64,000 bases of DNA from Saccharomycopsis fibuligera x Saccharomycopsis cf. fibuligera (lineage: Eukaryota > Ascomycota > Saccharomycetes > Ascoideales > Saccharomycopsidaceae): assembly GCA_001936135.1 (NCBI GenBank), contig CP012814.1, positions 62,001 through 126,000 of the forward strand. Direction: 5' to 3'. The translations under genes and the position numbers were made by a program. Each line of letters opens with the position of its first letter. The first letter of the stretch is position 1. Shown here in pieces: positions 9,180 through 18,698 of this stretch. The notes under the pieces are model-generated. The model made no database searches, was not told where the DNA came from, and worked only from the letters and a program-made list of their open reading frames with translations.

Positions 9180-12035
9180 TTATGGTTCTCTAAGACGGCG
9201 TAAAAATGGGTTCTCTCTTAAAAAGGCTTTTTCATCTGATGTTTTCCAATACTTAAAATTCATTAAATCACCCTTATTCTGTCTCCATGTTTCTAATTCA
9301 TTCCTATGCAATTTGACAAGGTCACTCACTGCATTAATAGCTTCAGTTTCCGAAACCACTGAAAGCTGTACCGAATCATATGAAGAGGAAGGTAAGCCTT
9401 CATTAATCTTTAAATATCTCTCAAACTCACTAGGAATATACACAAGTATACCATCGAAAAGAGTAGGAATGATCAGGAATTTCTTATCTTTAACCAAGTT
9501 ATAATTGTTGCCCAAGTCATTGTACACCAGAACTTTAGGATCTTGAGCAATTGTTTTTATATCATCAGCGAGTTCTTGCTGATATTTAACAACATCTCGC
9601 TGAAGAAAACGACCGCATTCTATTCTTTCCAGTGCATCAATGAAAGCATGCCCTACATGAGGCTGTTGGTTTTGTTCCTGTGTTAGCAAATCTTTCACAC
9701 ATTCTTCAATAACTGAATTTAAGAATGGTGCTTTGGAACTCTCAATTGTTTTCATCAACTTCACTTCGTCCCAGAAATTTTCACGGAAAACTTTCAAATT
9801 GTTTTTGACTAATGCGTTAATATTAATAAATATTCCAGTTTGCACGTCAATTAGTCTAGCATCATTTCTATTTTGCCAATTTATATCCTTAGTGTATCTG
9901 TTTACGAAATATGGGCTTATATCGAGAAAAAATGCCGAGGCTCCTAAATCTAATATACTGGTTTGGTTAATTTTAATTGGCTTTGTAGTGGCATCATAAA
10001 CGATTGTGTAATTGTACTGGTTCTCAACCAATTTTATCAACGACTCAAACGATATTTCCACATTCACTGGATCTTTCACCTTAGTGTTGAGAATCCCATG
10101 TCTATTGAGCCATGAGTTCAAAGTATGATAGTCGTTACCCGAGATCCAAGTTTTAATGTCAATTTGCTTGGCAAACTTAAACCAAGCCTTAATGAGTTTA
10201 CTTTTCACATACAAAACCTCTTCGGTTGAGTGGTGCAGCCATTTGAAAAACCTCCAATCATAGTTCATATGTTTATTTTGGAGTATGACTTCCTGGAAAT
10301 ACTGCGGTATGAATTTATTGCTAACCCTTTTGGATCGCTGTTCTTGTAGATAATGGTCTCTTGGAACAAGGTCGAATGCATCAAGCTCACCAAAACTCAT
10401 ATCCGTGTAGTGAAGGTATACTGTTTTTGGATTATCATTTTTGACGTGCTGTTTCATTAATCTCTGCTGAAATTCAATATCTTCAAGCACTTTTGAATTG
10501 TTCTTAAACCTTTCCTTCACTTTGTCAATAGAGAATAAAAAATCTTGTTCGTCGATTTTTAATGGGGAAAGATGGCCACTATTGTCTTCATAAGCCATTT
10601 TTTCCGTTTTGTTCAGTGTAGGTGTAAAGTATTGAACCGTGGCTCCATTTAAGTTATAAAGAAGTGGCCGAACAATATCAATGGCATTATACCATTTGGC
10701 AAGGTTCATGTAAGGAAGTATACCACCAAGAACAACTTTTAACCTTTCGGCCTTGACTTTAACCAACACACTATCAATGTAACGTTTCACAAAACGAATG
10801 AAATAAGTACTGTAAAAGTTATACATTTGTTTTTTGGCTTCCACTTCAACTTTAATAGAACCTTCATCAAAATCAAGAATAAATACTTGTGAGGGATGTG
10901 GCATATTCACATTCATGTACATAAAGTTTATCACTTTGAAAAGGTCAATAGTTTGGGAGTTATAATAAGTCATAGGATTAGCGGTGATATTAACCTTGAT
11001 CATGCTTGCTGACATGTACATTGATGCATAAACGTTTTCTTTAATTGGAGTAAAAAAGTTTGGTGATAAATCATCGCCTAGATGATGGCAAACAGAATCA
11101 ATGCCTTGAATAAAACCACCAATGATGGGGTTGTTCAGGGCAATTATAGACAGTAACAATTTGCAATCAAACTCCTTTACTTCACCTCCTTGGCTCTACA
11201 TTACTGATGGGACCCTCATTGATAAATGGTTTTCAAAGAATGCATACAAGATGTTCTTATAATGACTATCTGGGCCTTCAAAATAACTGAACCCCGGAGA
11301 AAAATTAAAGAGTAGATCACTCCACGAAAGCTTCAATTTAAAACTTAAATTTTCTTTGGTATATCCGAAGATTGACAATGATTTGAAGTACTCTTGAATT
11401 TGCTCAAGAATCAAATAGAACTCCAACCGAGGATCGTTCATTGCAAAAGACTTTGGGTTTGTAGTAAGCTTTTTGTCTAATCTGCTGTAGAAAATGTACT
11501 CGTCCACGTCCTTTTTAGGAATGTATTGGATAATGATTTCCAATGGATAAAGGACTCTATCCACAAATGATTTGGCAATTTCGTTAATGACATAGTCACT
11601 TTTTATGGTTGGCCCATCAGTATCGCCAACTTTGTCATCGTTATCTGACTGCTTACTTGACATGGGCACTGGTTGTTGCATTTTTTCATCAACGCGATTG
11701 TTTGATATGACAGGGGCTCCAGTTCTAACATTATCAGGGGTGTCACGATGCAAGCTTTGATCAACTTCCACATCAACACTGCCCAATGCATCAATTCTAG
11801 CTTTCTTTTTGGTTGAACTTCTAAATTTTGCACTGAGACCTGTACCGTTGTAGTTTTGTGAGTCGATGACCAAGTAAGTAATGAATATTAGCAAAAGAAG
11901 CATACCCATCTTCTTTGCCAGTTTGAATATACGTATTTTGTTGAATAATAGTACCAAAAAACTGTGGGTGGCGCTGCCATGCTTTGGCTTGAATATATTC
12001 CCATACCTTTTCGGGCTGCCCTCCTTTAGTGTCAT
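9180..12035 (-). pseudogene. MNN4-like LicD-family mannan phosphorylation protein, interrupted by an in-frame TAG
   Basis: One frame runs from ATG at 12035 to TAA at 9180..9182 (about 950 codons), with a single TAG at codon 280 (11196..11198). The upstream part has a signal anchor near residues 40..60 (MGMLLLLIFITYLVID) typical of Golgi type II proteins. The downstream part matches the Mnn4/LicD-like family over NDARLIDVQTGIFININAL and SAFFLDISPYFVNR. Mnn4 proteins control mannosylphosphate transfer to cell-wall mannan, and yeasts of this group carry several paralogs. The family's conserved core (roughly HGT...PWDxDxDV) appears here as SGND...TKVKDPVNVE, so the catalytic acids are not evident. 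The reading frame is otherwise clean on both sides of the stop. Either a recent pseudogene, stop-codon read-through, or a sequence error. Family assignment is from remembered motifs and is moderately sure. Confidence 0.65.
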
Positions 12036-12656
12036 GCTAGATTTTGTAAGTGAATGATAAAGTTAATGAGTGTTGAACTAATAGAGCAGCTCGGAATATG
12101 GAACTAGGATAGAATTAGGAAGTTGAGGTTTTAAAGAAAAAAGTGAGATTATTAGTTACAATCTATCAGCAGTAATTCATAAGTAAACAGTTTAGTACTA
12201 AATTGTACATTGAAGTGTTTATAACTTGGGGAGGAAATACGGTATGCTGCCATAGCTCAGATCTTTGTCAACATAATGAGGTGGCCGGTAGTGCGATGAG
12301 ACATCCCCGGGATAAATTCAAAGGACATTGGGATTCTTGGTGTGTTTTTGGCTCAGGTGTCTAACAATTGTTGCAAAATCACCAACTTTTTTAAGAGGGA
12401 ACTTATCATCACAAGGAACACTGTTATGATGCATTAGTCTGTGGCCATGGATGTGGTTACTTCAAGGCTTCTACCTAAGCACTGGTGCTTCCTTCTCTTG
12501 TTACTAAACTGACAGTTTGTGACAGGTTTTTGACAGGGTGGCGGATCTTTGCTGATCTTCAAAATTGTCTCAATCCAAAAAAGAGGGTAATTATGTAGCT
12601 TCAACCATTCTGAGAGGCTAATTGGTACATACACGCAAAATATTTCCCCAAGAAAT
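12036..12656. other. Intergenic, promoter side of the MNN4-like gene and tRNA-Ala
   Basis: No gene or repeat recognised. Confidence 0.4.
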
Positions 12657-12729
12657 GGGCGTGTGGCGTAGTTGGTAGCGCGTCTGCCTTGCAAGCAGAA
12701 GGTCACTGGTTCGATTCCTGTCTCGTCCA
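12657..12729 (+). tRNA. tRNA-Ala (anticodon TGC)
   Basis: A complete cloverleaf: GGGCGTG acceptor, D arm with GTTGGTAGCG, anticodon arm TCTGC/GCAGA with loop CTTGCAA, T arm with GGTTCGATTCC, discriminator A. It closely resembles yeast tRNA-Ala(UGC). A seven-T terminator follows within ten bases. Confidence 0.96.
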
Positions 12730-13782
12730 ATTTCTTTTTTTGTTACCTACACGCAAAGCTTGTGAACAGAAGTTATCCCGTTTTTTTTTGTATGTTAGTT
12801 GATAAATTCATATAAAGTGTCTTGTTTACGGATGCGTGTATACGAAACAAAAGCAAATACCGATATTGCAGTTACTAGTTTAACTCTAAAGTTGCCGGCT
12901 TTGAAAAGCTGATATATTGGCGATGTTTACATTGGCTAACTTTGAATGTGGACCGTAGGAGTGGATGGCAGCATGTCAATTTACATTTCAATGAAGCTTA
13001 TTTATTATGTAAGTAAACCTAGTTGTCGTGCGAGCCTAGAATTACCTTTATGAAGCGTTAGTATTTCGTTAGGATAAACAAGCTAGTTTTGTGGCATGAT
13101 CTATAGTCACATCGGCCTGGATATATATGCCACTGCCGGTGTAGCTTTTCTCGAGACAATTTTCGCAGGCGTCGCTATTTTGAAATCTTGGCTCTTCTTG
13201 TTTGTCACGCGTAAGACAGTAGTTGAACTTTCTCAGTCGCAAACACAATATATTGAACGCATGTCTGCAGACAGGTGGTATACCTTATTAACCGACTAAA
13301 GCAGTTGATAATGTGTGGTGCCTCATATTCTTATAGGCGTCCTTGAACAGTTTGAGGTACTATTGCATGTAAACGCTGGTGAGGCTTGGGTGTTTGTTTA
13401 TCCAACTTCTTGAAATGACATTTTTAAAGGTACTTTGTGCTTACAGATAATAAAAGGACGGCCTCAGTGCTGCGAGTTATAGCTTTCGCTTGCGGTCATG
13501 CCCAGTATCTGTTGACCAATATGAGATATACATATGTCTTACAAGACGTACGCGTTCCGTCTTACCCTATTGTAGAGCACATGTGTAGATATTAGTCATC
13601 TATTACAGTCATTGCATAATTTCAATATAGCCAAGAACAGCAAGACGAAAAAAGGCCACGTCTGAAATCCTATTGATACTCGAACCTTAAATACTCCGGC
13701 AGCACAGTGCAGCACACTCACTTACCAACCGTTAATTGCCTGCAAGACATCCCTGCGACAATATTCGAATATTTCTATTGTC
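12730..13782. other. Intergenic, upstream of the LOG-family gene
   Basis: 1.05 kb without a recognisable gene. The frame at 13096..13299 has no protein-like features. No retroelement was seen next to tRNA-Ala, unlike the other tRNA genes here. Confidence 0.4.
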
Positions 13783-14367
13783 ATGATTGCTAGCAGACTA
13801 TCGCTACTGCCGTTGGCCTTGTCATATCATACCCGCACTGCTATTTCCTCCAACGCCCTCAAAAGACAATCATTTACCATCAGATCTAACACCAGCTTTA
13901 CAAACTTTACCAAATTACCATTTGCAATGAGCAACCGTGCAATTAACACCGCATCCACTTCATCCAAGACAACCTCCACTGCTCCATCCAAATCCGTCTG
14001 TGTTTTCTGCGGCAGTGCTAATGGTAATGATCCTGCTTTTGTGGAAGCTGGTACCAACCTCGGAAAGGCCCTTGTCGAAAACAACTACCGTTTGGTTTAT
14101 GGTGGCGGTAACATGGGCATCATGGGTGCTGTTTCTAAAGCAGTAGAAGATAACAATGGCTTTGTGCATGGTATCATTCCAAGAGCCCTTTGTGAAAGAG
14201 AAAGACGTGAAGGCGATCAAGACCAAATTGAGCAAAAGCCAAATATTAAGACTACAGTCGTTACTGATATGCACACTAGAAAAAGATTGATGGGTCAAGA
14301 AGCTGACGCTTTTATAACTTTACCAGGGGGTTTTGGTGTAAGTATTTGACTACTATTATTTGACAGC

Positions 14368-14412
<45 letters not shown>

Positions 14413-14756
14413 CTGGCTGTATCAATCACTACTTGTACTTCTTGCTATGTGGATTATAAAAACTTCTCAGTATTTTGAACATTTACTAACTTACAATATA
14501 GACCCTCGAGGAACTCTCGGAAGTCACCACCTGGTCCCAGTTGGGCATCCACGGCAAGCCAATTATCATTTACAACGTAAATGGATTCTACGATGGCTTG
14601 AAAGCTTTCTTTGATCACTGTGTCCAAAAAGGCTTTGTTGCTGAAAAGCACAAGGATATCGTAGTGTTTGCTGATACTTTGGAGGAAGTCATTGATCAAG
14701 TTGAAAACTACAAATTAACTGAGTCAAGATACAATTTGAACTGGGATAATCAATAG
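13783..14756 (+). CDS. LOG-family (lysine decarboxylase-like) nucleoside 5'-monophosphate phosphoribohydrolase, spliced
   Basis: Exons 13783..14337 and 14502..14756 give 269 residues. The intron starts GTAAGT, has a perfect TACTAAC at 14484..14490 and ends TATAG. It splits the family motif exactly: PGGFG at the end of exon 1 (181..185) and TLEELSEV at the start of exon 2, making the PGGxGTxxE signature. VFCGSANG and YGGGNMGIMG upstream bind the nucleotide. LOG proteins release free base from nucleoside monophosphates; the yeast relative is YJL055W. The first 49 residues are rich in Arg and Ser with no acidic residue, like a mitochondrial presequence. A second ATG (codon 50, AMSNRA) would give a cytosolic form. 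The intron carries a pure run of about 32 T (14371..14402). Confidence 0.92.
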
Positions 14757-15181
14757 AATAGCATATGACCAGATAATAAAGTATTGGCTTGATATGATAT
14801 ATTGTTTTTGTTTTCACCTAAATACTTTCGCTTTATGACTCCATCAATGACTTGGATCTAATGCTCAAAAGTAATTCTTCAGCTATTCATTATACCATAA
14901 AATTTGCATATTTAACGCTCTGTCAGTGATACACCCACATTATTTTAAAATAATGTCTCATTTTATTGCATAATCATATTGTCATGCTCATGCTTTTTTG
15001 CGTGCTACTACTGTTTAATAAATCTCGTTTCTTACGTAAAATAGAGTGTTGATGATAATCAATGCTTGTCACTATGCTCTTTCCTTTATTATGAGTTTGA
15101 TTTAGTAGAACAAAAAAAAAACGCAAACTGAAAAACTTTTTGCTAATCAAAGGTAATCAAAAAGAAGCAAGTAAGAACGAA

Positions 15182-15233
<52 letters not shown>

Positions 15234-15315
15234 AATTAAAATCATAAATTTTGAATAATAAAACTAAGAAACTTAAAAGCAAATCATAAACCCTCCAAAT
15301 TTCGTTGAACAAAGA
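14757..15315. other. Convergent intergenic region with a 40-base A run
   Basis: Between the 3' ends of the LOG gene and NDE1. Contains a pure A run at about 15187..15226 and otherwise AT-rich sequence. No gene. Confidence 0.5.
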
Positions 15316-17502
15316 TTAAACACCGATACTATCTCTGCCAAACATACCTCGTTTCAACCAGTCCATAAACAACAATACCTGGGTTCTGAAACTGACACAC
15401 TGACTGAAGTAAACAGATCTCCACAAATACATGGCCATCAAACCACCAAAGAATGAATTACCATGACCCAAGTCAAACACTGCAGAGTTACCAATATAAG
15501 CCAAAGAACCCAAATGCTTGTATTGGAATGGTCTGTACACTGAACTATCAATGTCGCCGTCTAAAATCTCATTCAATCTCAAGTTATTCACTTGCTTAGC
15601 CATTCTCGTCAATTTCTTACCCAAGTATTTACCTTGCTGACTAGCTCTTTGAGCTGTAGCTGGCAACGATGTGATTTTGGAGTTGATTTCTCTAAGCAAT
15701 GCTTCTAATTGAGTGTATTCCAATTGACCTTTCTTTTCTGGGTCGTATTTTGGCAACATATCATGCATGTACTTGAATGGTTCAGCGGTTTGTGGTATAT
15801 AAGATGCAATATCGGCAGCAAGCTGGCTGATTTCGTAGTAGGTCAATTTTAGTTTTTTAATTTCAGCGTCAGTAAGGAATCTCTTTCTAAGAGGATTAGG
15901 CCCAGTGCTTCCTGGAGGAGCGTCCAACAATTCAGGATGTTCATTATAAGCCTTCATGTATTTCTTAGTGACAAAATGTCTGATTAAATCAATAGCATTA
16001 TCGGCCAAATCAGTTCTAACCGTAGCGCAGTCACCAATGGCATAAACATCACCCAATGGTGCCCCAATAACCCTTAAATGAGAATCTGTTTCGATAGCTC
16101 TCTTATTGATTTGGAATGGTGCACCAAGATCTTCAACCACTTGTTTGGCTAAAGGATTTTGGGCAACCCCTGTAGACCACAAACATAACCCAAATGGTAA
16201 ACGTTTCAACTCTTGTTTTCCGGTTTCCGGGTTTGTTTGCTTGAAAACAACTTCGTCAGGGAAAATTTCTTGCACTCTAGAATTAGTCAAAACATCAATA
16301 GAATCTTTTTGAAATCTTTTGGTGGCATATTCACTAATTGCTTTATCGTAAGTGTTCAAAATATTTGATCTCGATTGGATAATATGAACAGAGATTTCTT
16401 GTCTAAGAATGTTTGGATAGTTGTTTTTCTGCAAATCTTCATTCAAGAAATCATAAACTTCAGCTGCGAATTCAACACCGGTTGGACCACCACCACAAAT
16501 AACAAATGATAATAATTTTTTACGTTCTGCATCAGTAGTCGTTGGCAAGCATGCTTTTTCTAATACATCAGTAATTCTTTTTCTAATTGCTCTTGCATCA
16601 GTAACAGTTTTCAATTGATGACTGTATTTTAACCCTTTGACACCATGTGTATTTGATGTGGATCCAACAGCGATAACCAATTTATCGTATGGAATGTAAA
16701 ACTTTTGAACTTCACCATTGCTATCCACAGCCGAACATTTAATCAATCTGCTAGAAAATTCAATTTTTTCAGCACTAGCTTCAATAAAATGGCCGTGAAC
16801 TTTAGAAAGAATTCTTCTAATCGACTCAGTTAAAGACTTGATGGTTAAAGTAGAAGATGCGGCAGATGGAAGCAATGGAGTAAACAAGAAATAATTAGTA
16901 GGGGATATAAGACTCACATTGAAATCGCCAGGTCTTAAGCTTTTCAAAAGAGAAACAGATCCCCAGCCGGACCCCAAGACAACTAATCTTGGCTTAAATT
17001 TAAGCAATTCTTTCTCAGGCTTGTCGTAATCGTCCAAGTTTGATTCCAAGATTGGCAAGTTCTCTGGACCGCCACGCTTTGGGTGCAATGCTAGATCGGA
17101 TACCGTCAAAGTTTTAAATGAATCTTGCTCGTTGTATGTTGTTGCATCGTAGATAAAAAATGCGGCAAGTAGCAAAGTGATAGAAATTCCAGATAAGCCA
17201 AGAAAGATAACGGTTTGCTTGAGTCCTCTCCCAACCAAACTATCTCTCAAGAACGAATATTCCAACTCCACAACTTCCCCAGTCTTTGTGGTCACTTTGT
17301 TTGTGCCCAATGCCAATTTTGATGCATTGAAGCGAGTTGGTTTATGAAAACTAGTAAAGCTTCTACCTTTTTGATTGACTAAACTTGGCTGTTTTGCAAA
17401 ATGGTATGCTTTCAATTGGTGTGTTCTCAATGGCAATTTGAACAACGCCTGGGTGTGCGTACCAGTTATCCGTTTACCAAGCAACCCTTTAGCAAACAGC
17501 AT
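15316..17502 (-). CDS. NDE1: Alternative (type II) NADH dehydrogenase, external mitochondrial
   Basis: The 728-residue protein carries two nucleotide-binding folds: LVVLGSGWGSVSLLKSL (near 173..189, FAD) and FVICGGGPTGVEFAAE (near 333..348, NADH). GDVYAIGDCA (about 484..493) is the second FAD motif. The N terminus is Arg/Lys/Ser-rich without acids for about 60 residues, then a transmembrane segment near 97..117. This is the layout of enzymes on the outer face of the inner mitochondrial membrane, which pass electrons from cytosolic NADH to ubiquinone without pumping protons. An insert of about 100 residues before the C terminus contains a degenerate EF-hand loop at 587..598 (DPEKKGQLEYTQ). The larger size fits calcium-linked fungal NDE1-type enzymes rather than baker's yeast Nde1 (about 560). 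Possible CCAAT boxes lie 270 and 340 bases upstream. Confidence 0.93.
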   Translation of the reverse strand: MLFAKGLLGKRITGTHTQALFKLPLRTHQLKAYHFAKQPSLVNQKGRSFTSFHKPTRFNASKLALGTNKVTTKTGEVVELEYSFLRDSLVGRGLKQTVIFLGLSGISITLLLAAFFIYDATTYNEQDSFKTLTVSDLALHPKRGGPENLPILESNLDDYDKPEKELLKFKPRLVVLGSGWGSVSLLKSLRPGDFNVSLISPTNYFLFTPLLPSAASSTLTIKSLTESIRRILSKVHGHFIEASAEKIEFSSRLIKCSAVDSNGEVQKFYIPYDKLVIAVGSTSNTHGVKGLKYSHQLKTVTDARAIRKRITDVLEKACLPTTTDAERKKLLSFVICGGGPTGVEFAAEVYDFLNEDLQKNNYPNILRQEISVHIIQSRSNILNTYDKAISEYATKRFQKDSIDVLTNSRVQEIFPDEVVFKQTNPETGKQELKRLPFGLCLWSTGVAQNPLAKQVVEDLGAPFQINKRAIETDSHLRVIGAPLGDVYAIGDCATVRTDLADNAIDLIRHFVTKKYMKAYNEHPELLDAPPGSTGPNPLRKRFLTDAEIKKLKLTYYEISQLAADIASYIPQTAEPFKYMHDMLPKYDPEKKGQLEYTQLEALLREINSKITSLPATAQRASQQGKYLGKKLTRMAKQVNNLRLNEILDGDIDSSVYRPFQYKHLGSLAYIGNSAVFDLGHGNSFFGGLMAMYLWRSVYFSQCVSFRTQVLLFMDWLKRGMFGRDSIGV

Positions 17503-18698
17503 GATGGGTCAGCTCTTAAAAACAATACTGGGATTAACGAATGTTGATGAAAACTTGTAGTAGATATATACTCCAGTTTGGCACAATGATCTTTAATGAA
17601 ATTGAGGAAAACACAGGGAACTAAAAGAAGATCCACCAAGAATAAAAATATAAAACAGCAAAAGCAAATGTGCTGGAACTGTCGGTATTTTGCTCTGCAT
17701 GCAAGTGCCATTTCCGGTAGCAAAAACCGGATGAGCAGGCCCGCGCGCTTCGTCGGTGCAACAAAAAAAAAAGACCAATCCGGAACACTGGGTGCACTTT
17801 AACAGATATTCGAAACCACAGCAGTGATTACGTGAATGGCCACCAATAAAGAGATCCACAGTGTGCCTTCAAGCCGTCTTTTGAAGAATCAGTAGAATGC
17901 ATATAATTTCTATTAGCTATGTGTATAGATCTGTTTACAATTTTCTATATATAAATTTTGTCCCCTTTTTGTCACCCTCGACTAAAATTTTGTAGTTCCG
18001 GAGTGGTAAGCCGAGCAATGGTACTTTTCGTAATGCTCCGCCGAAAAGCTGCTAATTTGGGCCCATCGCACTGGTAGAAGGGCTACCAACAAAGTATTGT
18101 TAGCACAACACTGTGCTATATGGGATCCGAGTTTTTGTTTCTGACACCCTGAGCTATGAAAGTTGGTCTTCGAGTCTCACCGAAAAATTTTTTTTTTGAG
18201 TTTGTCGGTCTGCGAAAAGACGAGAACCTAACTGCCGCATCGCTCGTCGTCAAAACTTTTGTGCACGCCCGCCTACTGCGATGCTGCTGCTGCTGCTGCT
18301 GCTGCATCATCAATCGATATTTAGCTACACCTGTCTGCTATTAAAAAATTAGAAGTATTACTGTTGTGATACACACATTACACTCTGAAGGTAAGGGCAA
18401 GTAACCGGGTATCGTAGTATTGGTTCCTGTATGTAAATGCAGTATGGAGTATAATGGTGTACAGTTTTGTACTATGATGCCTGTGTATGCGATGTAATTT
18501 TTGGGTGTTTGTGGCTGCAGCACAGCGACAACATGACACAAACACAAATAGCGGCAAACAGCGATATATCTGCCCAGTCTTTCTTCACCCAGGTGCCACT
18601 TTGCTCTTCTTTCCTCGGCCAGCGACATTTGTCATTTTCTGCAAGCGTAATTGATACGGTTTTGGTTCAATACCAATATAGACATCATACTCAGCCTA
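17503..18698. other. Divergent promoter region, NDE1 / PES4-like gene
   Basis: 1.2 kb. Contains CCAAT at 17775..17779, a possible HAP-complex site for NDE1, and a (GCT)8 microsatellite near 18280..18303. No gene recognised; short open frames here lack protein character. Confidence 0.45.

Noticed and set aside
18280-18305. (GCT)8 as a coding poly-Gln or poly-Cys tract
   Set aside because: Not inside any supported gene; treated as a microsatellite in a promoter region.
18651-18698. N-terminal extension of the four-RRM protein
   Set aside because: Would need a TTG start; the ATG at 18699 is natural.
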